Source: a bacterium (lineage in GTDB: Bacteria; Chloroflexota; Dormibacteria; Aeolococcales; Bog-877). From it: 44,730 nucleotides of DNA. Both the position numbers and the translations under genes were made by a program. The stretch lies in contig JAKATL010000018.1 of assembly GCA_021827985.1 (NCBI GenBank), positions 1 through 44,730 on the forward strand, in the 5' to 3' direction. Shown here piece after piece: positions 8,377 through 18,157 of the stretch; positions within the stretch are counted from its first letter, which is position 1; every line of letters begins with the position of its first letter. The notes beneath the pieces are model-generated. The model saw only the letters and a program-made list of their open reading frames with translations, had not been told where the DNA came from and made no database searches.

Positions 8377-11300
8377 ATGAGGTTCGGAAGTCAGGTGGTC
8401 CTGTCGTCGCGGCGGCTGCTGGCCGGAATCTCCCTCGGGGTGGCCGGGGTCCTTGTGCCCCTCGTCGCCGGTGGCGCCGGGATGACCGCGGTGCGCGCCA
8501 GCGTGGTTCCGGCCCCGGCAAGTGGACCCGCGGCGACCTCCGCTGGTTCCGCTTCCACAGGCGGGTCCGCATCTGCTGGCCCCGCGGTAGTGACCCAGGC
8601 ACCACACATCCCCGTGGGCGCGGTCGCGACCGGTGCCCCGGCGCTGTCGGCACCCGAGAGCGGGGCGGTGTCCCTGCAGCCTCGGGACCCCGCCGCTCTG
8701 GCCAAGTTCATCTCCGAAGTCACCAATAGGCACTCCGCCCTTTTCCACCACTACCTGCCGGCGGGCGCCTTCGGCTCGGTCTTCGGCCCCACCCAGGCGA
8801 CCATCTCCGCCGTCAAGGACTTCCTGGCCGCCTCTGACCTGCGGGTGACCGGGGTCGCCAAGGACGGCATGCTGATCGACTTCGCCGGCACCGCCGGCTC
8901 GGTGGAGCGTGCCTTCGACACCGGGCTCGCCACCTACAAGCTGGCCGACGGCAGCCAGGGGCTGGCCACCACCTCGGCGATCCACCTTCCGGCCGCCGTG
9001 GCCGGCTCGGTTGCCGCGGTGGTCGGGCTGGACAATCTGGTCCACGCCAAGCCAGCGGGGCTGGTCCGCCAGCCCGCCAGCAACGCCGGGACTCAGCCCC
9101 AGGTCAAGACCGGGACCTTCAGCTACCCGCCGGGCTCGCCCAATGCCTGCCCCAGTGCCCAGCAGGCCGCGACCCAGTTCGGCGGCCTCACCGACGGCCA
9201 GATCGCTCACGCCTACGGCGCCTTCGGCCTGTACGGCAACGGTGACTTCGGCCAGGGACAGACCATCGCCGTGTACGAGCTGGAGCCCTTCCAGGCCTCC
9301 GACATCAACACCTTCGACACCTGTTACTTCGGGGCCAGCGCCGCCACCCAGATGGCCAACCGGCTGCACGTGGTGCCGGTGGACGGCGGCCAGCCGGCCG
9401 GCCCCGGCAGCGGCGAGGCGGTCCTGGACGTTCAGGATGTCTCCGCCATCGCCCCCCAGGCCGACATCAACGTCTACGAGGCGCCCAACACCTCGTTCGG
9501 CGGCATCGACGAGTACTCGGCGATCGTGAATCAGGACACCGCCCAGGTGGTGACCTCCAGTTGGGGCCTCTGTGAGCAGGCGGTCCAGCTCGGTGAGCCG
9601 GGGATCCAGCAGACCGAGAACTTCCTCTTCCAGCAGGCTGCGGCGCAGGGTCAGTCGGTCTTCGCCGCCGCCGGGGACACCGGCTCCGACGACTGCAACG
9701 CCTTCCGGGCCCCGTTCCCGATCGGGGGCCAGAACCCGCTCTCCGTCGACGACCCGGCCAGCCAGCCCTACGTGGTCTCGGTGGGCGGCACCACCATCTA
9801 CGACGCCGCCACCCAGCCGGCCGGTGAGAAGGTTTGGAACGACGGAGCCGAGTGGGGTGCCGGTGGTGGTGGGATCTCGATGTCCTGGACCATGCCCAGC
9901 TGGCAGCAGTCCTCGCTGGTTCCGGGTATGGCGGGGGTGATGCCGGGCAGCTCCGACTACAACAACGCCAACGCGCTCGAGGCCGGCTTCGGTTACCCGA
10001 CCGGGTTCTGCGACGCCACGGGGAGCGGAGGCAACCCCGGCGGTCCGGACCCCGGAGGGAGTGCGCCCTGCCGCACGGTCCCGGATGTCTCGGCCCAGGC
10101 CAACGAGTTCACCGGGGCTGTGACCATCTACAGCAGCATGTTCGTCTCTTCCTTCACCCCGACGGGATGGATAACCATCGGCGGGACCTCGTCGGCGACC
10201 CCGATCTGGGCCGCGTCGGTGGCCCTGGTCAACGCCTCCAAGACCTCCCCGTCCTGCACTCCGGGGACCGGAACCGGAGTCGGGTTCGTCAGCCCGCTGC
10301 TGTACGGGGTGGCCTCCAGCGCGACCGCTTACGCCGCCTCCTTCAACGACATCACGCAGGGCAGCAACGACATCTACGGGCTCGCCAACGGGGCCGTGTT
10401 CCCCGCCACTGCGGGCTACGACCTGGCCTCCGGCCTCGGCTCTCCCCAGCTCACCGGCCCGAGCGGCACGGTCGGGCTCGCGTACTACCTCTGCAACTTC
10501 AAGCCCCCGTCCGGCTCGGCCCCCGCGGTGACCGGACTCAGTCCGACTGCCCTGCCGACCACCGGGGGCACGGTGACTATCTCCGGGACCGGATTCGAGA
10601 GCGGCTCGCCCGCCACCCCAGATGTCTCGACCATCCAGGTGGGCGCAGCCCAGATCAGTTCTAGCAACTTCACAGTCAACAGCGCGACCTCGATCACCGC
10701 CACCTTCCCGCCCTCCTCGGCGGTGGAGGCCGGCAACTCACCGCAGGATGGCAGCGGCCCGGCTGACGTGATCGTCACCAATACGGGCGGCCTGTCGAGC
10801 TCCCCCGGACCAAATTCAGTGATGCAGTATGCGGACTATGTCACCCCCAGCTTCCTGCGCCCCTCGGTCAGCGGGGTCAGCCCCTACGGAGGACTGGACG
10901 CCGGTGGCACCACCGTCACCATCTTCGGCTCCGACTTCAGCACCGGCGACACGGTAGCCTTCGGCGCGTCAGTGGCCACCAACGTCAAGGTGGTGTCGCC
11001 CTTCGAGATCCAGGCGACCACCCCGGCGATGCCCCCGACCACCAGTTGCGCCAACGCCAGCAATCCCACGGACCCGATCAATCCCACCAATGACGTCTGC
11101 CAGGTGCAGGTGACGGTGATCAACGCCAACGGGTCAAGCGCCACCGACACCATCCTGCCCCCGTACGAAGGGCCGATCACCTTCAACACCATGGGGGTTG
11201 TGGCGCCGGCTCCGGGCACTGAGGTGATGCCCGCACCCACCGAGTTCGACTACGTTCCGCCGCCGTCGATCACCTCCACTTCGGTGATCTCCAACCAGCC

Positions 11301-13332
11301 TGCGACCTACGCCAACGAGCTGGGCGGGACCGTCCTGACCATCAACGGCAGCGGCTTCGACCCGCTGACCCTCGCTTGGACGGCGGTCGGGAACCCCGCC
11401 TTGGAGTCCTCGCTGGACACCAACTTCCTGTACGAGAGCGGCACGCAGCTGCAGGTGCTGCTACCGGCGATCGCCCCGAATGCCGCCGGCGCCACCATCG
11501 AGCCGCAGAGCCTGGCACTCAGCGTCACGACTATCGCTGGCACTTCGCCGATCTCTGGCGGGCAGCCGGCGGTGACCTACGCCGGGATCCCGCTGGTGAC
11601 CTCGGTGGTCAACACTGCCTCGGGGGCGGTCTCGCTGGGCGGGATGTACGGGGCGCCGGACACGGGTGGCACCCCGATCACGATCTCCGGCGCCGGCCTC
11701 TCTGACGCCCTAATGGTCCAGTTCAGCGATTACGACAGCCCGTTCTCCTTGGGCACCCAATACATCGCCAACTTCGGGGCCAGTGACAGTTCGCTGGCGA
11801 CGGAGACGGTGGCCCAGAACCCGGCCATCGTGGATGTCGAGGCCTGCACCGTGACAGGGTGCTCGCTCAACCCGCCGTCCGACTTCTTCGTTCTCTACCC
11901 GTCGGGCAACCCGGTGGTGGACTCGATCTCGCCGAATGTCGGCTCGCCGGCAGGCGGGACCCAGGTGGCCATCAACGGTGAGAACCTGGGCTGCATAGTC
12001 GGAGTCTCGTTCGGCTCGGTCTCGGCAGCCAGCTTCACCAACCTGCAGGCCATCCTGGACTGCGGCCAGACCTACCAGGCGCTGGTGACCGCACCTCCCG
12101 GGGCCGCGGGCAGCACCGTGCCGGTCACCGTGACCACCCTGGAGAGCCTGTACAGCGGGATCGGGGCCAGCGCGGACAACCCGAATGCCGAGTTCACCTA
12201 CGCGGCCAGCACCTACCAGGCGCTGCCACCTTCCCGGATCCTGGACACCAGGGTCACCCACCAGACGCTGGGAGCCAACGGCATGCTCAACCTCACCGTC
12301 ACCGGTGGGGAGGTTCCGGCTGACGCCACCGCCGTGGCGCTCAACGTGACCGCCACCAACACCACCGCCCCCAGCTACCTCTCGGTCTACCCGACCGGGA
12401 GCGCCATACCCAGCGTTTCCAATCTCAACTGGATGGCCGGCCAGACCGTGGCCAACCTGGTCATCGTGCCGGTGGGCACCAACGGCCAGGTGACCATCTA
12501 CAACAGCCAGGGCTCCACCGACGTGGTGGTGGACCTGCAGGGCTACTTCGCACCGGAGGGCGCGAACGGCCCGGTTGGGGGGTACGTGCCTCTCACCCCG
12601 GCGCGGATCACCGACACCAGGTCCGGCAGTGGGCAGCCCAACGCCGGACACACCCTCTCCGCGGGCAGTGTGCTCAACGTGGTGGTGGCCGGTGCCGGAG
12701 GGGTTCCCGCCGGCGGGGTCATGGCGGCGGTCCTCAACGTGACCGCCACCAACACCACCCAGGCCAGCTACCTCACCGTGTACCCGCAGGGCTCGACCCG
12801 GCCCACCGCCTCCGACCTCAACTGGGTGGCGGGTGAGACCAGGGCCAACCGGGTGATCGTCCCGATCAACCCCATAACCGGCGAGGTCAGCATCTACAAT
12901 GCCAACGGCTCAGCGGACGTGGTGGTGGACGTGGACGGCTACTTCACCGCCAACAACACCCCGGTCAGCGGCGAGACCCTCTACACCCCGGTCACCCCGA
13001 CCAGGGCGGTGGACACCCGGGTCACCGGCACCCCGCTGGGAGCGGGCCAGATCTTCGTCGCCAGCATGGCCGGACTGAACGGCGTGGGCATCAACGCCAC
13101 CGCGGTGGTGACCAACGTCACCGCCGTGGACACGACCGCCGCCAGCTACTTCACGGTCTACCCCGGGCTCAGCGCGCCGCTGGCCTCGGACGTCAACTGG
13201 AGCGCCGGCCAGGTCGTGCCCAACCTGACCATCGCAGCGCTCAACGGCTCGGGCTCGTTCAACGTCTTGAACGCCAACGGCAGCGCCGATCTGCTGATCG
13301 ACGTCTTCGGGTACTTCACCCCGATCTCCTGA
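8377..13332 (+). CDS. Secreted S53 peptidase (sedolisin/kumamolisin-like) with TIG repeats and C-terminal actinobacterial repeats
   Basis: The 1651-residue protein starts at ATG 8377 behind GGGGAGGA. An Arg-containing n-region and hydrophobic core (about 10-40) form a signal peptide, followed by a Ser/Ala-rich linker. A pro-kumamolisin activation domain lies at about 100-240. The S53 catalytic domain (about 275-707) has the Glu/Asp pair in GEAVLDVQDV (about 347-353), the nucleophile in GGTSSATP (about 602-609) and a C-terminal calcium site (FNDIT, then GYDLASGLGSP). About five IPT/TIG-like immunoglobulin folds follow (about 716-1265). Three tandem repeats of about 125 residues (1278-1651) complete it, each running from PxRxxDTR through LNW to DVVVDxxGYF. 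Sedolisins are acid-active serine-carboxyl peptidases. The repeats may bind the cell surface or a polymer. It stands alone, with a hairpin after its stop. Confidence 0.93.
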   Translation: MRFGSQVVLSSRRLLAGISLGVAGVLVPLVAGGAGMTAVRASVVPAPASGPAATSAGSASTGGSASAGPAVVTQAPHIPVGAVATGAPALSAPESGAVSLQPRDPAALAKFISEVTNRHSALFHHYLPAGAFGSVFGPTQATISAVKDFLAASDLRVTGVAKDGMLIDFAGTAGSVERAFDTGLATYKLADGSQGLATTSAIHLPAAVAGSVAAVVGLDNLVHAKPAGLVRQPASNAGTQPQVKTGTFSYPPGSPNACPSAQQAATQFGGLTDGQIAHAYGAFGLYGNGDFGQGQTIAVYELEPFQASDINTFDTCYFGASAATQMANRLHVVPVDGGQPAGPGSGEAVLDVQDVSAIAPQADINVYEAPNTSFGGIDEYSAIVNQDTAQVVTSSWGLCEQAVQLGEPGIQQTENFLFQQAAAQGQSVFAAAGDTGSDDCNAFRAPFPIGGQNPLSVDDPASQPYVVSVGGTTIYDAATQPAGEKVWNDGAEWGAGGGGISMSWTMPSWQQSSLVPGMAGVMPGSSDYNNANALEAGFGYPTGFCDATGSGGNPGGPDPGGSAPCRTVPDVSAQANEFTGAVTIYSSMFVSSFTPTGWITIGGTSSATPIWAASVALVNASKTSPSCTPGTGTGVGFVSPLLYGVASSATAYAASFNDITQGSNDIYGLANGAVFPATAGYDLASGLGSPQLTGPSGTVGLAYYLCNFKPPSGSAPAVTGLSPTALPTTGGTVTISGTGFESGSPATPDVSTIQVGAAQISSSNFTVNSATSITATFPPSSAVEAGNSPQDGSGPADVIVTNTGGLSSSPGPNSVMQYADYVTPSFLRPSVSGVSPYGGLDAGGTTVTIFGSDFSTGDTVAFGASVATNVKVVSPFEIQATTPAMPPTTSCANASNPTDPINPTNDVCQVQVTVINANGSSATDTILPPYEGPITFNTMGVVAPAPGTEVMPAPTEFDYVPPPSITSTSVISNQPATYANELGGTVLTINGSGFDPLTLAWTAVGNPALESSLDTNFLYESGTQLQVLLPAIAPNAAGATIEPQSLALSVTTIAGTSPISGGQPAVTYAGIPLVTSVVNTASGAVSLGGMYGAPDTGGTPITISGAGLSDALMVQFSDYDSPFSLGTQYIANFGASDSSLATETVAQNPAIVDVEACTVTGCSLNPPSDFFVLYPSGNPVVDSISPNVGSPAGGTQVAINGENLGCIVGVSFGSVSAASFTNLQAILDCGQTYQALVTAPPGAAGSTVPVTVTTLESLYSGIGASADNPNAEFTYAASTYQALPPSRILDTRVTHQTLGANGMLNLTVTGGEVPADATAVALNVTATNTTAPSYLSVYPTGSAIPSVSNLNWMAGQTVANLVIVPVGTNGQVTIYNSQGSTDVVVDLQGYFAPEGANGPVGGYVPLTPARITDTRSGSGQPNAGHTLSAGSVLNVVVAGAGGVPAGGVMAAVLNVTATNTTQASYLTVYPQGSTRPTASDLNWVAGETRANRVIVPINPITGEVSIYNANGSADVVVDVDGYFTANNTPVSGETLYTPVTPTRAVDTRVTGTPLGAGQIFVASMAGLNGVGINATAVVTNVTAVDTTAASYFTVYPGLSAPLASDVNWSAGQVVPNLTIAALNGSGSFNVLNANGSADLLIDVFGYFTPIS

Positions 13333-13337
13333 CGGCA

Positions 13338-13367
13338 CCGGGGGGCGGCCACCTGGCCGCCCCCCGG
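13338..13367 (+). terminator. Terminator-like 13-bp hairpin without T run
   Basis: CCGGGGGGCGGCC, loop ACCT, then its exact complement form a perfect 13-bp stem five bases after the peptidase stop. No T run follows, which is common for terminator-like hairpins in high-GC genomes. It separates the peptidase from rsmG. Confidence 0.6.
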
Positions 13368-13392
13368 CAGCCCTCGGACCTACTCTGAGGCG

Positions 13393-14058
13393 ATGGAGCC
13401 CGGGGGTACGCTGCACGACCGGTTGGAGCGCTACCTGGACCTCCTGTACACCGCCAACCGGTCGCTCAACCTCACCCGCGTCTCCCGAAACGACGCCCTT
13501 GGGCGCCACATCGAGGAGTCGCTCTCTCTCTTGGAGGTGGCTCCCTGGGAGGACGGGGCGGAGGCGCTGGACCTGGGAAGCGGAGGGGGGTTGCCGGGGA
13601 TCCCCCTGGCATTGACCCGGCCCGAGGTGCGCTTTCGCCTGCTGGAGCGTACCCAGAAGAAGGCCCGCTTCCTGGTCACCACCGCGGCTGAGTTGGGCCT
13701 CGGCAACGTCGAGGTGGTGGCCCAGGATTCCCGGGATTACCGCTCCTCCCCCGCCTTCCGGGCCCCCGACTACCTGGTGTCCCGGGCGGCCCTTCCGCTG
13801 GCCCGCCTGATCCCCGAGGTGGGGCGGATCCTGGCACCCGGTGGCACTGCGCTGCTGCTGGTGTCACCGGAGTCCTTGGAGGGCGGGGTCGAGCAGCTGG
13901 CCAGCACGGCGGGGCTCACAGGTGTCGCCGTGCTCCGGCCAGGCCCGGCCACGGTCCTCAGGCTGCGGCGGAGCGGCGCCCCTCCCGCCAGGAGGCCAGA
14001 CAGGCCAGCTGGGGTGCCCAGCCAAAGGCCCCCTCGTGGTCGGCGGCCCAGAGGCTGA
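13393..14058 (+). CDS. rsmG: 16S rRNA (guanine-527-N7)-methyltransferase RsmG (GidB)
   Basis: The 221-residue product has the RsmG signatures: NLTRV followed by HIEESL near the N-terminus, and the SAM-binding motif LDLGSGGGLPGIPLAL at about 55-70. These are followed by LLERTQKKARFL and an SRA segment in the middle. The enzyme methylates N7 of G527 in 16S rRNA using S-adenosylmethionine; its loss gives low-level streptomycin resistance. The fold ends near VLRLRRSG, and the last 30 or so residues are an Arg/Pro-rich tail that lies antisense over the 3' end of hutI (101 bp overlap). The usual neighbours parA, parB and mnmG are absent. ATG 13393 lacks a clear ribosome binding site. Confidence 0.88.
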   Translation: MEPGGTLHDRLERYLDLLYTANRSLNLTRVSRNDALGRHIEESLSLLEVAPWEDGAEALDLGSGGGLPGIPLALTRPEVRFRLLERTQKKARFLVTTAAELGLGNVEVVAQDSRDYRSSPAFRAPDYLVSRAALPLARLIPEVGRILAPGGTALLLVSPESLEGGVEQLASTAGLTGVAVLRPGPATVLRLRRSGAPPARRPDRPAGVPSQRPPRGRRPRG

Positions 14059-15136
14059 GATCGGCTCGCCCACCCACCCTTATCGCGCCCCGGTCCACCA
14101 GATGAAGCGAGCGGGCCCCGCCCAGCGTGGCGGCGGTGAGCGCCTCATCCACCGAGAGGCCCAGCTGGCTCACCGCCAGGTAGACCACGAGACTCATGGA
14201 ACCGGCACCGGAGGTGCCCGGGTTGTGATCGCTCCCCAGGGCCAGGGTGACACCCGCCCGGAGCAGCTCCCGAGCCGGGGGGAGGGCACGCATCGAGAGG
14301 GCGGTGACCGGGCAGAGCGTGGCGGCGACCCCAGCCCGGGAGAGCAGCCCGGCCTCCCTCTCCCCGATCCGGAGCAGGTGGTCAGCCGAGTCCGCCCCGA
14401 GCTCGGCGGCCAGCAGGGATCCCCCGGTCAGGGCCAGCTCGTCCGCATGGATCCGGAGCCGGAGGCCGGCCCGGCCCGCAGCCTCCAGGATCAGCCTGGC
14501 CTCCTCCACGGTGAAAGCCCCCTGGTCGCAGAAGACGTCGCAGGAGCGGGCCCCCATGGCCATGGCCCGCGGGCAGCTTTCGGCCACCTCGGCTACGTAG
14601 CCGGCCCGGTCGGAGCTTCGCTCCTCTGGCAGCTCATGGGCCGCGAGATACGTGACGGAGAGGTCGGGCATCTCATCCTGGGAGCGGAGGCCGGAGAGGA
14701 GGAATGCGGCCCGAAGCTCGTCCTCCACCTGGAGGTGGTAGCCGGTCTTGACCTCCGCGGTGGTCGTGCCGGCGAGCCTCCAGCCGCGAAGGCGCTGCCG
14801 CGTTGCCTCGGTCAGCTCCTCCCAGCTGGCCGCCCGGGTGTCCCGCACGGTCTTGAGGATTCCCCCGCCCCCGGCGGCGATCTCCGCGTACGCCGCTCCC
14901 TCCGAGCGGAGCTGGACCTCCTCCAGCCGGGGCCGGAGGTAGAGGGGATGGGTGTGGGCGTCGATGAGCCCGGGGGTGAGCAGCTGCCCCCGGCAGTCGA
15001 AGTCATCCGACTGCGGCGCCCCCGTCCCGCTCGGCTGGACCGCAGCGACCCGCCCCTCCTGGATGACCACCTCCGCGTTGGAGCGGACCGGCTCTCCAGG
15101 GGACCAGAGCCGGCCGACGTTACGCAGGGTGGTCAT
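13958..15136 (-). CDS. hutI: Imidazolonepropionase
   Basis: This is the third enzyme of histidine degradation: it hydrolyses 4-imidazolone-5-propionate to N-formimidoyl-L-glutamate in the cytoplasm. The 392-residue amidohydrolase has metal ligands in DAHTHPL, a second site in RIHADEL, and the late Asp in LGSDHNPGTSG. The substrate loop GGGGILKTVRDTR is also present. ATG 15136 overlaps the hutF stop by 4 bp (ATGA), so it is translationally coupled to hutF as the last gene of hutU-hutF-hutI. Its 3' end overlaps rsmG on the opposite strand. Confidence 0.93.
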   Translation of the reverse strand: MTTLRNVGRLWSPGEPVRSNAEVVIQEGRVAAVQPSGTGAPQSDDFDCRGQLLTPGLIDAHTHPLYLRPRLEEVQLRSEGAAYAEIAAGGGGILKTVRDTRAASWEELTEATRQRLRGWRLAGTTTAEVKTGYHLQVEDELRAAFLLSGLRSQDEMPDLSVTYLAAHELPEERSSDRAGYVAEVAESCPRAMAMGARSCDVFCDQGAFTVEEARLILEAAGRAGLRLRIHADELALTGGSLLAAELGADSADHLLRIGEREAGLLSRAGVAATLCPVTALSMRALPPARELLRAGVTLALGSDHNPGTSGAGSMSLVVYLAVSQLGLSVDEALTAATLGGARSLHLVDRGAIRVGGRADLSLWAADHEGAFGWAPQLACLASWREGRRSAAA

Positions 15137-16473
15137 GGGCCCAGCTCCGCCAGCGACTGCTCCAGCAGGGCGCCCACGCCTCCCAGCCGGAGATGCTCGC
15201 CGGCCTCCACCACCGGCTCTCCCCCCACCACGACCAGGCGGACGTCCGCCGGGTGGGCAGAGTACACGGCCTGCGCCACTGGGTCGCCGAGGTCGGCCCC
15301 GGCCATCCGAGGTCCCTCGAGGCTCACGGAGATGAAGTCGGCAAGCCTTCCCTCCCGGAGCTCGCCGGCATCCCAGCCCAGGGCGCCGCTTCCTCCCAGG
15401 GTAGCCGCTCGGAGGAGGGCCTCCGGCTGGTGCAGCCCCCTCCGGTGACGCCGCAGCCGCTGGTCCAGCTCCAGGGCCCTGGCCTCCTCGAAGAGGTCGA
15501 TGACCGCTTGGCTGTCGCTGCCCAGCGCCAGCGGGCTGCCGGCCCGCTCCAGCTCCAGGGCGGGGCAGATGCCATCGCCCAGATCACGCTCTGTCGTGGG
15601 GCAGGCGCAGACCGTGGTGCCGGTGCCGGCCAGGAGCTCCCGGTCGTGCGGGCTCAGGTGGATGGCGTGGACCGCCGTGGTCCGCTCCCCCAGGACGCCC
15701 AGTTCGGCCAACAGCTCGGTGGGCGACAGGCCGGTCGCCGTCTGGCAGTCCCGGTTCTCGGCCAGCTGCTCCGAGAGGTGGAGGTGGAGGGGGGCTCCCC
15801 GCTCCTGGGCCCACTCCCTCACCACCACCATCTCCTCCGGCCCCAGCGCCCGCACGCTGTGAATGGCCGCTCCCAGGATCACCCCGGAGGGGACCGGCAG
15901 CTGCTCCACCCGGCGCCGCCAGGAAAGTGCGTCCCCGTCCGAGAAGCGGGCCGCGGGCCCCTTCAGCTCGCCTCCCCGGAGCCCGGGGTGGAGGTAGCAG
16001 GTGTCCAGCAGGGTGAGGCGGACTCCCGCCTCCTCCGCAGCCGCGAAGAGCGCCTCCTCCATGAGCGGCCCAGGGTAGCGGGCACCGTCCGCGCCGTGAT
16101 GGAGGTAGTGGAACTCCCCCACCTGGGTTATGCCCGAGAGCACCATCTCCCCGTAGGTGGCGCGGGCCAGGTGGAAGAGCTGCTCCAGGGTGATCCGGCC
16201 CGCCAGCTCGTACATCCCCTCGCGCCAGCTCCAGAAGTCCCCCGGCCGCTCCTTGGGGCGCTCCTGCCTGCCTCGAAGCGCCCGGTGAAAGGCGTGCGAG
16301 TGGGCGTTGGCGAGCCCGGGCAGCGTGAGGCCGGACACCACCCGCGCGCCCCTGGGCACCGGCCGCTCACCCATCGGGGTGAGGCTCCGGATCCTGCCTT
16401 CCTCCTCCTCGAGCCAGAGCCGCCGCTCCAGCCGCTCGCCGGTCCAGGCGAGCTCCAGGAGCCAGCTGGTCAC
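15133..16473 (-). CDS. hutF: Formimidoylglutamate deiminase
   Basis: HutF removes ammonia from N-formimidoyl-L-glutamate to give N-formyl-L-glutamate, the route used by pseudomonads and many Actinomycetota instead of direct hydrolysis. The 446-residue amidohydrolase has the HutF-type metal motif [15 protein letters not shown] near 55-69, LHLHLSEQ and HAIHLSPHD in the middle, and [13 protein letters not shown] near the end. It starts at GTG 16473, overlapping the hutU stop by 4 bp. The pathway would then need N-formylglutamate deformylase (hutG), which is not in this window. Confidence 0.93.
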   Translation of the reverse strand: MTSWLLELAWTGERLERRLWLEEEEGRIRSLTPMGERPVPRGARVVSGLTLPGLANAHSHAFHRALRGRQERPKERPGDFWSWREGMYELAGRITLEQLFHLARATYGEMVLSGITQVGEFHYLHHGADGARYPGPLMEEALFAAAEEAGVRLTLLDTCYLHPGLRGGELKGPAARFSDGDALSWRRRVEQLPVPSGVILGAAIHSVRALGPEEMVVVREWAQERGAPLHLHLSEQLAENRDCQTATGLSPTELLAELGVLGERTTAVHAIHLSPHDRELLAGTGTTVCACPTTERDLGDGICPALELERAGSPLALGSDSQAVIDLFEEARALELDQRLRRHRRGLHQPEALLRAATLGGSGALGWDAGELREGRLADFISVSLEGPRMAGADLGDPVAQAVYSAHPADVRLVVVGGEPVVEAGEHLRLGGVGALLEQSLAELGP

Positions 16474-18110
16474 CGTCCCTCCCGCATCGGCAGACGCAGC
16501 CCGCGGTCCCGCGCCGTCTCCAGGGCGATCTCGTACCCGGCGTCGGCGTGGCGCATCACCCCGGTGCCGGGGTCATTGGTCAGGCAGCGGGAGAGCTTCT
16601 GGGCGGCAAGATCGGTGCCGTCCGCCACCGCCACCAGCCCGGCGTGGATCGACCGCCCGATCCCCACCCCGCCGCCGTGGTGGATGGAGACCCAGGAGGC
16701 CCCGCTGGAGGTGGAGAGGAGGGCGTTGAGCAGCGGCCAGTCGGCGATGGCGTCGCTCCCGTCCCGCATCGACTCGGTCTCCCGGTAGGGGGAGGCCACC
16801 GAGCCGGAGTCCAGGTGGTCCCGGCCGATGACGATGGGAGCGGAGATCTCCCCGCTGCGCACCATCTCGTTGAAGCGCAGCCCCATCCGGTCCCTCTCGC
16901 GGTAGCCCAGCCAGCAGATGCGGGCGGGCAGTCCCTGGAATTTGACCCGCTCCCCCGCCATCCGGATCCAGCGGGCCAGCGACTCCTGCTCGGGGAACTC
17001 CTCCAGGACGGCCCTGTCGGTGGCGGCGATGTCCTTCGGGTCCCCGCTGAGGGCGGCCCAGCGGAATGGCCCCTTGCCCTCGCAGAAGAGCGGGCGGATG
17101 TAGGCGGGGACGAAGCCGGGGTAGGCGAAGGCGCGCTCGTACCCGCCCAGCTTGGCCTCGGCCCGAAGGCTGTTGCCGTAGTCGAAGACCTCGGCGCCCC
17201 GATCCATGAGCGCCACCAGCGCCTCCACGTGCCGGGCCATGCTCTCCCGGCTGCGGCGGGTGTACTCCTCGGGGTCCTCCATTCGGAGGTCCTGCGCCTC
17301 GGGGAGGGTGAGCCCGGTTGGGAGGTACATCAGCGAGTCGTGGGCCGGGGTCTGGTCGGTGGCCACGTCCACGGCGAAGCCCCGGCGCACGATCTCCGGG
17401 ACCAGCTCGGCGGCGTTACCCAGCACCCCGATCGACACGGCCCGCCGCTCCCGGCGCGCCCGGTCGGCCTCTTGGAGGGCGGAGTCCAGATCGGAGGCCG
17501 CCTGGTCCAGGTAGCGATGGTCGATGCGACGCTGGAGCCGCTCCGGGTCCACCTCGATGCAGATGGCCACCCCGCCGTTCATGGTTACCGCCAGCGGCTG
17601 GGCCCCTCCCATGCCCCCCAGGCCGGCGGTCACGGTGACCGTGCCGGCCAGCGAGCCCTGGAAGCGCTTGGCGGCCACCGCCGCGAAGGTCTCGTAGGTG
17701 CCCTGGAGGATCCCCTGGGTCCCGATGTAGATCCAGGAGCCGGCTGTCATCTGGCCGTACATGGTGAGCCCCTCCGCCTCCAGCCGGCGGAACTCCTCGG
17801 GGGTGGCCCAGTCCGGGACCAGGTTGGCGTTCGCGATCAGCACCCGGGGTGCCCACTCGTGGGTCTGGAAGACCCCCACCGGCTTGCCCGACTGGACCAG
17901 CAGTGTCTCATCCCCCTTGAGGGTCTTGAGAGTGCGGACGATGGCGTCGAAGGCCTCCCAGGAGCGGGCCGCGCGGCCCGAGCCCCCGTACACCACCAGC
18001 TGGTCGGGGTGCTCGGCGACATCGGGGTCGAGGTTGTTCATGAGCATCCGCATCGCCGCCTCCTGGGGCCAGCCCAGGCAGCTGATCTCCGACCCGCGTG
18101 GGGCTCGCAC
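16470..18110 (-). CDS. hutU: Urocanate hydratase
   Basis: Urocanase adds water to urocanate to give imidazolonepropionate, using tightly bound NAD+ as an electrophile. The 546-residue product has the NAD-binding loop GLGGMGGAQ (163-171), DQTPAHD (252-258), the conserved active-site Cys343 in [19 protein letters not shown], and the [16 protein letters not shown] segment near the C-terminus. All the usual catalytic positions are kept. GTG 18110 is the only reasonable start and begins directly with the family's RAPRGSE. It lies 47 bp after the gntR stop, so read-through from the gntR promoter is possible. A divergent paralogue lies at 23457-25127. Confidence 0.95.
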   Translation of the reverse strand: MRAPRGSEISCLGWPQEAAMRMLMNNLDPDVAEHPDQLVVYGGSGRAARSWEAFDAIVRTLKTLKGDETLLVQSGKPVGVFQTHEWAPRVLIANANLVPDWATPEEFRRLEAEGLTMYGQMTAGSWIYIGTQGILQGTYETFAAVAAKRFQGSLAGTVTVTAGLGGMGGAQPLAVTMNGGVAICIEVDPERLQRRIDHRYLDQAASDLDSALQEADRARRERRAVSIGVLGNAAELVPEIVRRGFAVDVATDQTPAHDSLMYLPTGLTLPEAQDLRMEDPEEYTRRSRESMARHVEALVALMDRGAEVFDYGNSLRAEAKLGGYERAFAYPGFVPAYIRPLFCEGKGPFRWAALSGDPKDIAATDRAVLEEFPEQESLARWIRMAGERVKFQGLPARICWLGYRERDRMGLRFNEMVRSGEISAPIVIGRDHLDSGSVASPYRETESMRDGSDAIADWPLLNALLSTSSGASWVSIHHGGGVGIGRSIHAGLVAVADGTDLAAQKLSRCLTNDPGTGVMRHADAGYEIALETARDRGLRLPMREGR

Positions 18111-18157
18111 CGGGCGCGCTTGGGAGCCTGTCTGTGGGATGTTGCGTCTCTCCCTGC

